The position numbers and the translations under genes are program-made. From Sphaerochaeta halotolerans (GTDB taxonomy: Bacteria > Spirochaetota > Spirochaetia > Sphaerochaetales > Sphaerochaetaceae), in the NCBI RefSeq assembly GCF_003429665.1, contig NZ_QUWK01000009.1:81568-145567 (forward strand): 64,000 bases of DNA, given 5' to 3'. The notes beneath the pieces were generated by a model that had not been told where the DNA came from, searched no databases, and saw only the letters and a program-made list of their open reading frames with translations. How positions within the stretch are numbered: position 1 is the stretch's first letter; every line of letters begins with the position of its first letter. Shown piece after piece: positions 26,648-35,389 of the stretch.

Positions 26648-27331
26648 CTAAAACACATTCCCCTCCAGCATGGAGAGATACCCCTCCTCACTGAAGATGA
26701 GGTGGTCCAGTACCTTGATACCCAGAATGTCACCAGCTTGTTTAAGTCTACGAGTAACATCCTTGTCCTCCATACTTGGCTCGAGATTCCCGCTGGGATG
26801 GTTGTGGGCTACCAGGATGGCTGTGGCTCTTTGCCGTACTGCTTCTCCAAAGACCTCGCGAGGATGAACGAGTGTCCTATTGACCAAGCCAATGGAGCAC
26901 ACATTCACTGAGAGTACCTCGTGGGCACCGTTTAAGCATACACTGAGGAAATGTTCCTGCATACGTGCTGCATAGTGCCTGATCAGGGGGAAAATATCCG
27001 CTGGAGTGGAAATCTGTCTTCGTTTGGCTGGCAATCTTCTCCTTCCAAGTTCCAGAGCAGCCCCGATGAGTGTTGCCTTTGCCATACCAAGTCCTCCTAT
27101 AGCCATCAGGTCTTCGTTGGTAGCTATAGGCTTTCGATCCAGAAGATCCAGAAGGTCCTTTGCTATCGCGTTGACTGAACGGTCACGGTTTCCACTTCCA
27201 ATGAGAATGGAGAGTAGTTCCTGGTCACTGAGTGCCTCGGCTCCACGAAGGATTAGCCGCTCCCTTGGACGATCGCAAGCCGCCATTTCTTTGATGCGTT
27301 GTTCTGTTGGTTTGTATATTTGATATTTCAT
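26648..27331 (-). CDS. radC: RadC-family (JAB/MPN) protein
   Basis: A 227-residue RadC/DUF2466 protein. A helix-hairpin-helix region (LMAIGGLGMAKATLI, ~75-90) precedes the JAMM metalloprotease-like site with His176, His178, Ser186 and Asp189 in AHNHPSGNLEPSMEDKD. Start KPTEQRIKEMAACDRPRERL is typical. Despite its name, its role in DNA repair is doubtful, and the family is often found near mobile DNA. Its 3' end is duplicated as a remnant 2 kb away on the other side of fic. Confidence 0.92.
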   Translation of the reverse strand: MKYQIYKPTEQRIKEMAACDRPRERLILRGAEALSDQELLSILIGSGNRDRSVNAIAKDLLDLLDRKPIATNEDLMAIGGLGMAKATLIGAALELGRRRLPAKRRQISTPADIFPLIRHYAARMQEHFLSVCLNGAHEVLSVNVCSIGLVNRTLVHPREVFGEAVRQRATAILVAHNHPSGNLEPSMEDKDVTRRLKQAGDILGIKVLDHLIFSEEGYLSMLEGNVF

Positions 27332-27577
27332 ATTTAGCTAAGATACAAATGCCAGTTGTTTGCTTGAGCTCCATACCACAGCCCAAGGAGTTGGGTAAGG
27401 TCATACCCGTCCTGCAACACCAGAACATCGACAGCCTTTCCAGCAAGACCGCTTCAACAGGTAATGGTAGTCGTTTCAGCATCTGGGTAGCCAACATGAC
27501 AGATAGCAGCAAACTGAGGACCGTAGTCAAGATTCTCACTGAACCCGAGCATCATGGGACCTCCCTGTACGGTTCTC
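27332..27577 (+). other. Unassigned spacer next to the dispersed repeat
   Basis: Between radC and repeat copy B. Several short frames exist on both strands but none has a ribosome site or a recognisable motif. Together with the repeat and 27735-27901 it makes a 570-base stretch without a gene. Confidence 0.4.
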
Positions 27578-27734
27578 ATTCCCCAACGGAGCGAGAGGAA
27601 AGGAATCAGCAGGAAGGTTCCTCTCTGGAGCGAGTGCCGGGAAAGCAAGGTGAGATACCCCGTCCCTTGGGGCGGAAAAGGATGCAACGCCTCCTGAGTC
27701 CATGGCTTGCCCTGGGGTATTGATATCTTTCATT
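27578..27734 (-). repeat. Dispersed hairpin-rich repeat, copy B
   Basis: About 157 bases that, read on the minus strand, match copy A at 36977-37136 over the whole length, from AATGAAAGATATCAATACCC to the closing GTTGGGGAAT. Most arms of the copy A hairpins survive, some with one mismatch. A three-base indel and about 20 substitutions separate the copies. It lies between radC and the outer-membrane protein gene. Confidence 0.85.
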
Positions 27735-27901
27735 CCCTCCATGTTTGTAACCAAGAGAAACCAGAGGTAGTCGTTGAAGAAGTTGCCCAAACTATGGATG
27801 TCCAATGTAGTAACCACGGCTTTATGTATTAGTTTACGCTTCTTTTGTGGATAGAAAGCAACGAACAGGAGTACATAACAGTGAGGTTGCAAAGACCCTG
27901 G

Positions 27902-29575
27902 TTAGAATCGTTTGGTGATACCGAAGATTACTTGGAAATCATCAGCATACCCACTTGCACTCCCGCTTGGGCGGTCAAACTCTCTTTTCCCAATCCAATT
28001 AACCTGCCCAAACAATTCCAGGTTTGGAATGTCTGTGTAGTAGGTACCGCCAAAGCCGACGATCAAACGCTCGGTGATGGTATCCCCAGAGGGGGAAGGC
28101 CCTGAGATATTGGGGTATTTATCATTCGTTGAACTACTTTCAGCAACATGATGGGCTGCAAGATAATCAAGTTCGCCCTGGCGATGGATGGTAAGGGATG
28201 CCTCCAAGTTCACCTTCCCAGGAAGGAGATAGTTCAATCTTGCTTGGTAGACCTTGCTGTCTGACCCCCAGCTGTAGCCTAGGTAATCGATGATTACCGG
28301 TAAGCTGTCATCTTGTTTGAACAGATCTCTGGCTACCAAGAAATCCACATACTCTCTCCGATACATTGCTGGGTCAGTGGAGGCTGCTTCAAGACCGAAT
28401 GTAAAATACCCCTTTTGTGCATCCCATGAGTATGAGCCAGAAACCAGGAACGCCAGAGCGTTTGCAGTAGCAGCTCCCTCGCTTGATAGCTGGAACTGGT
28501 CCAGTGCGAACTGCCCATGGATGCTAAATCCTGGTAGAGGTGTAATGTCTGCCTCGATACTTGCAATTGAGTTGACCTGTGGGGGGTCAAAAATGTTGTG
28601 ATAGATATAGGTCGGGTCAACATATTGGAGGCTGAGCCCATTCTGGTTTGCCATCACATTCTCACTGATGGAGATTCTCGCCCATGATGCTGGGTTGAAC
28701 TCAAAGCGATGGGCGAGAAAGATGCGAGGGCTTTTCCCACTCTGGCTGACATCAGGAAAGAAGAGGTAGAGCAGCTGAGCCTTGAATTTCTGGTTGAAGA
28801 AGGAAGCAGTGAGGCCAGTATGGTTGGAGATATGGTCTCCCACCACCAGGTTACCGCTCTTTCCTGCTCCCCAGGAGTAGGCTCCACGTCCCAAGCTGAT
28901 AGCCCACCAGGGACCAGCATAGGTCATCTGGGAGTGACGGGGGAAATCTGGTTCCATCGGAGAGCCGAAGAAGGGAAGGTTACTGCTGAATGTCCTTCTA
29001 TAGAGGGTTGCATCAGGAACGAGGAAGGCATCCCCCTGGTCAAGGATGACTCCTATTCCCCACGTTTCGATTTCACCCTCAGGATCTACATCCTCGATAT
29101 ATGCACCTACCCCTGCCTGCAGGGATGTCTCAAAGAGGAATGAGGAGGAAAACTGCATGGAAAGGGTAAGGTCGAGGAAGGGTTTCCTTTCATCATAGCT
29201 GTAGATCCAGTCATCATAGGAAGTGAAATCCTGGTCATTGGTATGGACGTACGATTCAAGATTAATGGTAGGGGAAATACGGTAAGAAAAGGTCTCGTCT
29301 ACCTGGTGAAATGAGGGTCCTTCCATTCTCTGGTATGCTGTATCCCATAGGTCCTGATAGGAGTTGTCTTCCTCGATTGCCTTTAGGATTGCTAAAGCCT
29401 CATAGGTGTTCCATGGACGACTCGTGGAGGGAAGTGCACGGCCAGAAAGCTGGTAGAGTAAATCAATCTCCTCATAGATGGGGGAGGAGAGAGGAATCTG
29501 GGCAGGGGATACCGCAGCCAAGGGGAATATTCCTATACATACAAGAATCATCAGTACTGCAATACGATATTTCAT
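27902..29575 (-). CDS. Outer-membrane beta-barrel protein
   Basis: A 557-residue exported protein. The signal peptide is MKYRIAVLMILVCIGIFPLA followed by AVSPAQ. Residues ~30-90 are a helical region (EIDLLYQLSGRALPS, then EALAILKAIEED), followed by many alternating aromatic strands and a C-terminus ending in KRF with the terminal Phe typical of barrel proteins. It somewhat resembles Wzi/capsule-assembly-type barrels in layout, but that is not secure. Monocistronic, divergent from the 583-residue gene. Confidence 0.75.
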   Translation of the reverse strand: MKYRIAVLMILVCIGIFPLAAVSPAQIPLSSPIYEEIDLLYQLSGRALPSTSRPWNTYEALAILKAIEEDNSYQDLWDTAYQRMEGPSFHQVDETFSYRISPTINLESYVHTNDQDFTSYDDWIYSYDERKPFLDLTLSMQFSSSFLFETSLQAGVGAYIEDVDPEGEIETWGIGVILDQGDAFLVPDATLYRRTFSSNLPFFGSPMEPDFPRHSQMTYAGPWWAISLGRGAYSWGAGKSGNLVVGDHISNHTGLTASFFNQKFKAQLLYLFFPDVSQSGKSPRIFLAHRFEFNPASWARISISENVMANQNGLSLQYVDPTYIYHNIFDPPQVNSIASIEADITPLPGFSIHGQFALDQFQLSSEGAATANALAFLVSGSYSWDAQKGYFTFGLEAASTDPAMYRREYVDFLVARDLFKQDDSLPVIIDYLGYSWGSDSKVYQARLNYLLPGKVNLEASLTIHRQGELDYLAAHHVAESSSTNDKYPNISGPSPSGDTITERLIVGFGGTYYTDIPNLELFGQVNWIGKREFDRPSGSASGYADDFQVIFGITKRF

Positions 29576-29714
29576 GAATCACACCTTCCATACTATTCTC
29601 TTCCTCTACTGTAGAACATGGGTGGTAAAAAGAAAAGCAAGGAAAGAAACATTCCTGCCGTGAAATAGTGAATACCCACTTCCCAGAAAGGAAAAATTAT
29701 CTGAAGATATTGGT

Positions 29715-31466
29715 ATGGAAATACCAGCCGCTATTAAGAAAGCTTGTGATGTGGTTTCCAGCCACTATGGGGCCTTGGAAGAATATTTCGACGATTATAT
29801 CATCGATAATGAATCCACTCTGAAGCTTGTACAATCGTTTGTTGACTCCCTGATTGAACTGGTTTCTGATGCAGAAGTATATGTGGAAGCCCAGGCTACC
29901 CAGTATGCTGATGCTCTGATACTTACAAACCCGAAAGCTATCCGTCGCATACATTCCGCGAATGTTGATACACTCTCCGGTGAGTTGCTTGATACGCTCA
30001 CTGCATGGGAAGAAAACCCCGGATTTTTCTGTTTCTTCACCATACAGGAACGTATCTGCAAGGATTTCTTTGCGATTGAGGATTGCATTACTGGTAACAC
30101 CTACAAGCTCTATAGCCCAAGTTTGCAGGATCTACAGGAAAAACGTGAAAGCAGGAATGTACATTATCTCGCGCTCATGATGAACAATGGAGAGTGTCTC
30201 CAGGCAAGCGGAACGCTTCATTATACGCACTATTCTTCTTCTGATATCGACTTTCTTTGTAACACGTTTGATGCAACCACGTTCTCTTCCTCAGGTTTGA
30301 CTGGTTTGTTGCTCCGGCACCCTACTGCAATGTACTATCTCGATTTCCAGATTCCTGGCAATGAATTGGTACATAATGGACATACCCTTGTACTCTTTTA
30401 CACATCAGTACCGAGACTCTCCTATACGTTTGACCCTGATTACTGGACTATTGACAACAGAGGGAAAGTAGCTTCCTATGGCCTGGAAAGATCCTCAGAT
30501 GCCATGCGCTCCGCTTACCCAGATGAAACTTTCTGGAATGATATTGCAATGGCAGGAATGCGTGTGTTTAAGATGGAGAAGCATTGGGTAGTTCTCGCCC
30601 TCTACAGTCAAGCGTTTGAGGCTCTCTTGACCATCCTTGGCCTATCACGAGATACAGAGCCGGTGAGTGTAGCATTGTCATTGGTATTACATCTACAGAA
30701 GCATGCAAAACGGCTTCCTTGGACGCCATTTTCTCTGCTTCCTGAGGAAGAGATGCATCAGGAGAGTAATCAAGAGATGGATATGACAGCTCTCAATACC
30801 TTCTTCGGGAAATACAGCGAAGCATACAACAATGGAAAACCCTTTGACTTAATATCTGAAGCAAGGAAACTTGGAATTGATGAGGATTTGGCCAAGGATC
30901 TCATTGAACAAATGCAGAAGAAACGGGAAAGCCGAGATTACCAGGTTCCCGAAGCAGAAGTGAAGTACCGTCTGGAGGGATGGCCGGTTCCTCCTCCAGC
31001 CGAAAGAGATGTATTTGGTGATGGAATTCTCTCTTCTGAACTGTTCCTTATTCTCGATAGTGATGAAACAGATGATGCATTCAATGTGCTGAGTGGGAAT
31101 CAGTGGAAAGAAGAAATCGAAGAAATGGGACTGTTCTTCTTCCTACAGGATGCATTCAGTGAGGAATTTTATGATGATGGGGTTACCATCCTCAACACAT
31201 TTCTTTGGATTCTCTTGCACTTGAGCGAGCAAAAGGTGCTTGTACGCTCTATTGCGCTGGAAATCTTTTGTCTCTTTCCCTTTCTTAATGATTTCTATGA
31301 GTTTGAAGACTTTGTGGAACGTTTTAGTGAGAAAGTGTACAAGCTGTTCTGTCGAACTTCGCTCTGCACGATTACACATCGTGTGAAACGGGAGGAAAGA
31401 AAGAGGGGCCTGTACACGGTACAAGCCTCATCCTTCTTAAAATCAATTATCTCACCAATTGGTTAA
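29715..31466 (+). CDS. Unrecognised 583-residue cytosolic protein
   Basis: No family recognised. It has no signal peptide or membrane helix. The first ~330 residues are mixed, with an aromatic-rich middle (FSSSGLTGLLLRHPTAMYY, then HTLVLFYTSV). Residues ~355-420 contain charged helices (LGIDEDLAKDLIEQMQKKRE). The C-terminal ~170 residues are acidic and rich in Phe and Glu. It ends 4 bases inside the convergent GltS-like gene. A GGAAA-rich leader is present but no strong ribosome site. Likely real because of length and codon use. Confidence 0.75.
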   Translation: MEIPAAIKKACDVVSSHYGALEEYFDDYIIDNESTLKLVQSFVDSLIELVSDAEVYVEAQATQYADALILTNPKAIRRIHSANVDTLSGELLDTLTAWEENPGFFCFFTIQERICKDFFAIEDCITGNTYKLYSPSLQDLQEKRESRNVHYLALMMNNGECLQASGTLHYTHYSSSDIDFLCNTFDATTFSSSGLTGLLLRHPTAMYYLDFQIPGNELVHNGHTLVLFYTSVPRLSYTFDPDYWTIDNRGKVASYGLERSSDAMRSAYPDETFWNDIAMAGMRVFKMEKHWVVLALYSQAFEALLTILGLSRDTEPVSVALSLVLHLQKHAKRLPWTPFSLLPEEEMHQESNQEMDMTALNTFFGKYSEAYNNGKPFDLISEARKLGIDEDLAKDLIEQMQKKRESRDYQVPEAEVKYRLEGWPVPPPAERDVFGDGILSSELFLILDSDETDDAFNVLSGNQWKEEIEEMGLFFFLQDAFSEEFYDDGVTILNTFLWILLHLSEQKVLVRSIALEIFCLFPFLNDFYEFEDFVERFSEKVYKLFCRTSLCTITHRVKREERKRGLYTVQASSFLKSIISPIG

Positions 31467-32884
31467 TCCTCGGTGTAGAAATAGGTCTTTGGTTTGATGA
31501 ATGCACGTTTCTTGGCAATGATCATATAGGAGATGATTGAAGCGAGCAAGTAGACTCCGCTGATTACAATTGCCCAACCAAACAAAGCGGGGTTGTTCTT
31601 GGTAACACTGAATGCCGGTAGATTGATGCTCAAAATGATGGGAATAGCCAGAATGAAGACAATTCCTACCGAATAGAGGTAATCAGTGGCAACTGGTGTC
31701 TCAAACTCCTTGTCGACCACACGCAGCAGTGCCAGCCCGGTGGGGAGCGTTCCTGTTGCTGAACCGTAGATGACCAACATCCTGAAGAATTGATGGTCAT
31801 CATAGAGCCGTGAACAGTACCAGGGTAGAATGACCATGGTGATGAAGAGTCCTACCAGGGTAAGGATAAGGATAGGGATCCAATATCCCTGTACAGCAAC
31901 CAAGCTGATCGCACCAAGTGAAGATGCAACGGTCAAGTCGACAGAGAGGCCGCTTAAGCGGTTACATGTTGCGTTGTCGATGGTGGTCTCGACCTTGAAC
32001 AGCTTCATGAGCATCTTGACGCCCAGTGCGCTGAATGAGCTGAATACAAAATTGATACCCCACAAACTATCTGCGAGTTCATTGCCCAAAGGACCTATAA
32101 GCCCAAGAAGGGCAGATAGCCCGGTAAGAAAGGACCAGCTTATCAGGTAGGTCACCATGACCAATGCAATGTGATAGGTCGTGGAGTCCATGGACTCTCC
32201 ATCAGTGGAGAGGTAGGACCCGATAGGACGTTCATGTTCTGCTCTGCTGAAAAAACCGGTTCTCACACTTCTTTCATTGATGTTTTTTGCCTGTTCTGCA
32301 CCAATCCAACCACGCTTGAGCCCTTGGTTGATCAAAATCACCCCTCCAAAACTTCCCATTAGGAATCCGATAGCTGCCATGGTGAGACCCACTGAGGAGC
32401 CTCCCCTGAATCCCATAGCTTCCCAACCGATTCCAATCGAATAAGACTGTCCAGGTCCCAGTTCGAATCCTAGAGGGAGAGTGAAACCAAATGCTGGAAA
32501 CAGGTCTGGTTTGAACGTAGAGATAATCAAGGCGGTAGCAATGAGACCAAAGAAGCATTGCAGGCCATACTGCCCCAAGACAGCAGTCACATTGGCAGCA
32601 ATGGTTCGTTTTCCCCTTCCTTCCGTATGCGCTTTTGGAGTGACCCTGAGTAGCATGGAGATAAAGCTGATATTCAGCAAGTGGTAGACAATTTCTCCCA
32701 GAAAATCATTTCTCAAGCCCCATAGAGGAGCAATGAAGTTGTAGAAAACCAGGAGCATGATACCTGAGAGTATGGATACGGGGATGAGAAATTTTTGGAA
32801 GAACCGTACCCGAGCACGAATAAGTGCTGCAAGCAGGAGTGAGACTGAGATGATTCCGATATGGAAAAAGAAGTTCCAGTTCAT
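31463..32884 (-). CDS. GltS-like sodium/glutamate symporter family protein
   Basis: A 473-residue membrane protein with about eleven to twelve helices. It resembles GltS in the re-entrant regions: GFELGPGQSYSIGIGWE in the first half and IYGSATGTLPTGLALLRVVD in the second, both around conserved Gly-rich turns. GltS itself is ~400 residues; this form is longer and the substrate may not be glutamate. Its ATG overlaps the stop of the upstream acyltransferase gene (ATGA at 32881-32884), so the two are coupled. Confidence 0.78.
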   Translation of the reverse strand: MNWNFFFHIGIISVSLLLAALIRARVRFFQKFLIPVSILSGIMLLVFYNFIAPLWGLRNDFLGEIVYHLLNISFISMLLRVTPKAHTEGRGKRTIAANVTAVLGQYGLQCFFGLIATALIISTFKPDLFPAFGFTLPLGFELGPGQSYSIGIGWEAMGFRGGSSVGLTMAAIGFLMGSFGGVILINQGLKRGWIGAEQAKNINERSVRTGFFSRAEHERPIGSYLSTDGESMDSTTYHIALVMVTYLISWSFLTGLSALLGLIGPLGNELADSLWGINFVFSSFSALGVKMLMKLFKVETTIDNATCNRLSGLSVDLTVASSLGAISLVAVQGYWIPILILTLVGLFITMVILPWYCSRLYDDHQFFRMLVIYGSATGTLPTGLALLRVVDKEFETPVATDYLYSVGIVFILAIPIILSINLPAFSVTKNNPALFGWAIVISGVYLLASIISYMIIAKKRAFIKPKTYFYTED

Positions 32885-34191
32885 GAGATAGCCCCCTTCT
32901 GGGTCAGTTTATCGCGCTGGTACGCTTCCACATATTTAAGGATGCAACCTCGTTTGTGAATACGTATCCTGTATAACGTATGGTGGTGATAGAGTTCTAC
33001 CGTATTTTTCGCGTTGATTATCATAGATTGGATATCTGCAAAGGCCATCAGATATTCTTTCCCACTCCTTTCCTTGAGACGTATCCCATCTTGCTCCAGT
33101 GAAAGGGTGAAATCCTTTGAGAGCCGCTTAAGATGCCTCTCGTCAGCGGTCTGGAATAGAACTCCTTTGTCGGGAGGGAATACCAACTGCGTTCCTTCGC
33201 TTGAAGCACTGTACTCCCTCTCCCAGGAGTGCCATGCAGCAATATCCTCGAAACTGGTCTTACCCTGTATTGTATGCAGCTTGTCATGACTATCCAGCTC
33301 CATGGTGAGCGAACAATGCGTACAGGTAATCTGGTTTCCCTTGGAATGAATGGTGCTCGTTGCATGGCAGTCAGGGCAAAGGTAGAGTATTTTCTCAACG
33401 CCCTCAACTGCTCTTTTGGAACTATAGTCAAACTGCATTTCATCCTGCCAAGAGCGATAGCTATAGTACAGTTTCTCTTTTATGAACTCGTAAAGTTCAT
33501 GAACTGAGAGTTGATCGATTACATCAGTATGAACAGGGGGAAGTACCCTGAGGATTGCAGATCCTTTTCTTTTCTTTTCTGCCCAACGGGGTTGCAAACC
33601 ATACACTCCTTCCAGATTGATGAGCACAATGGGGACCTTGAAGATCTTCACCAGTTTGGCTATCGCCTCATCAAATCCGGCCGGCTCGCCATCCCAGGTA
33701 CGCGTTCCTTCGGGGAAGATACCGACGATGTCTCCCTGTTTCAGAGATTCGGAAATTGCCCTAATCGTGAATAAATCGCTCCTGCCTTGTTGCTTTGCAA
33801 TGGCTCCAATCCATTTTTCCATCATGCTTCTCATTCCCCTCATCTTGAAGAGATACGCACCAGCTACCCACCGTATGTGAACGGGGGAGGCTGAGGAGAT
33901 GAAAAATGGATCGAACGTATGAGCATGGTTTGCCATAACCAAAAACGGAGGTTTAAGTTCTGACAAATATTCCATTCCAACAACTTGGATATTATTACGC
34001 TTTAAAATCATGGCCCCATACGTTGGTTGGGCCAAGCGGATAAAAAGTGGTTTTTTCGACACTTGCTTCCTCTTTGTAAAACAATACCTTATGAGAGGTG
34101 TTCTTGTCCACCATGAATTTATGAAGAAACTATGAAGTATAGTCAGCAGCAGTAACATAAGGAATATTCCATCAGTGTTTAAGAAACGCAT
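32881..34191 (-). CDS. PlsC-like acyltransferase with C-terminal zinc-ribbon region
   Basis: A ~436-residue protein. An N-terminal hydrophobic segment (IFLMLLLLTILHSFF) anchors it, followed by a lysophosphatidate acyltransferase domain with NHAHTFD (HX4D) and FPEGTR, so acyl transfer to a glycerophosphate backbone is expected. Past residue ~260 comes a region with two CxxC pairs (LYLCPDCHA and ITCTHCSL) that looks like a zinc ribbon, then an unrecognised tail. Normal PlsC is ~240 residues. The frame opens at 34401, inside the opposite LacI gene, so a start near 34191 is chosen; the ribosome site is weak and the exact start uncertain. Confidence 0.8.
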   Translation of the reverse strand: MRFLNTDGIFLMLLLLTILHSFFINSWWTRTPLIRYCFTKRKQVSKKPLFIRLAQPTYGAMILKRNNIQVVGMEYLSELKPPFLVMANHAHTFDPFFISSASPVHIRWVAGAYLFKMRGMRSMMEKWIGAIAKQQGRSDLFTIRAISESLKQGDIVGIFPEGTRTWDGEPAGFDEAIAKLVKIFKVPIVLINLEGVYGLQPRWAEKKRKGSAILRVLPPVHTDVIDQLSVHELYEFIKEKLYYSYRSWQDEMQFDYSSKRAVEGVEKILYLCPDCHATSTIHSKGNQITCTHCSLTMELDSHDKLHTIQGKTSFEDIAAWHSWEREYSASSEGTQLVFPPDKGVLFQTADERHLKRLSKDFTLSLEQDGIRLKERSGKEYLMAFADIQSMIINAKNTVELYHHHTLYRIRIHKRGCILKYVEAYQRDKLTQKGAIS

Positions 34192-34269
34192 ACGATACAG
34201 CAACGGTTTTTCTTGCAATGCATGCTTAATACTGTTTAATATTGAAATATTGATAAGAGAGGCAGATGT

Positions 34270-35331
34270 ATGAGAAGAAAAACCGTGACATTGCAGGACA
34301 TCGCTGAAAAAGTGGGACTCTCGACAGCAAGTGTTTCCATGATTCTTGCAGGGAAAAGCCTCTCGCGATTCCCTGATGAGACAATCGATGCTGTCTATCA
34401 TGTGAGCAAGGAGCTTGGTTATGTAAGCAAGCGGTCAAAGAAAGATAGACGTATTTTGCTCATAGTGTGTCCCTCGGTAATAAATCCTTACTTTGCCACG
34501 CTCATCCAGGGAATGGAGCAAGAGGCCCATGTGCAAGGGCTGGGAACCATGCTCTGTACCACCTACTGGGATACAGAGAAGGAGAAGCGGGTGTGCGAAT
34601 TTGCAAAAGAGCCTACAGTTGGGGGAGTGGTTTTTGCCATGATTCCCCAGCAACCTGAATTGGTACGAGAGTTGAGTACCACTGTTCCCGTGGTAGCCGT
34701 GGGTGACAAACAGAATGAGCTTGGTTTGGATACGGTGGATGTCAACAACTACAATGCTGGAATCCTGGTTGCTCAGCATCTCCTAGAATTGGGGCATCGA
34801 AAAATTGCCTACCTTTGTACCAGTCTTAACAGTGAGCATAGTGCACGAGTTCGGCGTTATGAAGGGTTGAAAGCTCAGATTAAGCAAGCCGGAGGAGAAG
34901 CGGAACTTACTCTTCTTACACGCGAAATCCCGTCTCTTACTGAATTGAATACCATCGATATTGAACATGAAACCGGCTACATGCTTGCGCAACGCTGCAT
35001 TGCTGAGGCTCCAGAAGTAACCGCAATGGTTGCAATTAACGACATGGTGGCCTATGGGGTTATGGATGCAATCAATGATGGAGGATACTCGATTCCAGCT
35101 GATTACAGCGTCTGTGGGTTCGACAACATCTATCCATCCTCATTCGGTGGGGTGGGTTTGACCAGCGTGGAACATTTCATCGTACAAGGCGGAAGGAGTG
35201 CCGTGCGACTGGTTTGTGAAAAAATGAGCAAGAAACCATCCCGTGTAATTGAGGGGAGTGGGGTTACCAGAATTGAGTACCACAATCGCTTGATTGTTCG
35301 CTCATCTACTGGTGTCCCAAAATCTAAGTAG
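34270..35331 (+). CDS. LacI-family transcriptional regulator
   Basis: A 353-residue regulator. Helix-turn-helix VTLQDIAEKVGLSTASVSMI at the N-terminus, then a type I periplasmic-binding effector domain (SVINPYFATLIQGMEQEAH). It lies upstream of an MFS gene with its own promoter and 2.7 kb from the chvE-type sugar operon. The LacI-type palindrome in the chvE promoter (42007) is a possible target. GAGAGG before the ATG is the ribosome site. Confidence 0.9.
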   Translation: MRRKTVTLQDIAEKVGLSTASVSMILAGKSLSRFPDETIDAVYHVSKELGYVSKRSKKDRRILLIVCPSVINPYFATLIQGMEQEAHVQGLGTMLCTTYWDTEKEKRVCEFAKEPTVGGVVFAMIPQQPELVRELSTTVPVVAVGDKQNELGLDTVDVNNYNAGILVAQHLLELGHRKIAYLCTSLNSEHSARVRRYEGLKAQIKQAGGEAELTLLTREIPSLTELNTIDIEHETGYMLAQRCIAEAPEVTAMVAINDMVAYGVMDAINDGGYSIPADYSVCGFDNIYPSSFGGVGLTSVEHFIVQGGRSAVRLVCEKMSKKPSRVIEGSGVTRIEYHNRLIVRSSTGVPKSK

Positions 35332-35340
35332 TATACTGGT

Positions 35341-35369
35341 TTGACAGGTAACGCTTTTAAGGGTATGTC
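35341..35369 (+). promoter_or_regulatory. Promoter of the MFS gene
   Basis: TTGACA (35341-35346), a 17-base spacer and TATGTC (35364-35369), 20 bases before the MFS start. The spacer contains GGTAACGCTTTT, similar to a LacI-type half site, which could link it to the regulator upstream. Confidence 0.6.
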
Positions 35370-35389
35370 TCACTAGGGAGAGTAAACAG

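Noticed and set aside
32460..32485. TTCGAATCC resembling a tRNA T-arm
   Set aside because: It lies inside the GltS-like coding region with no acceptor or anticodon stems around it.
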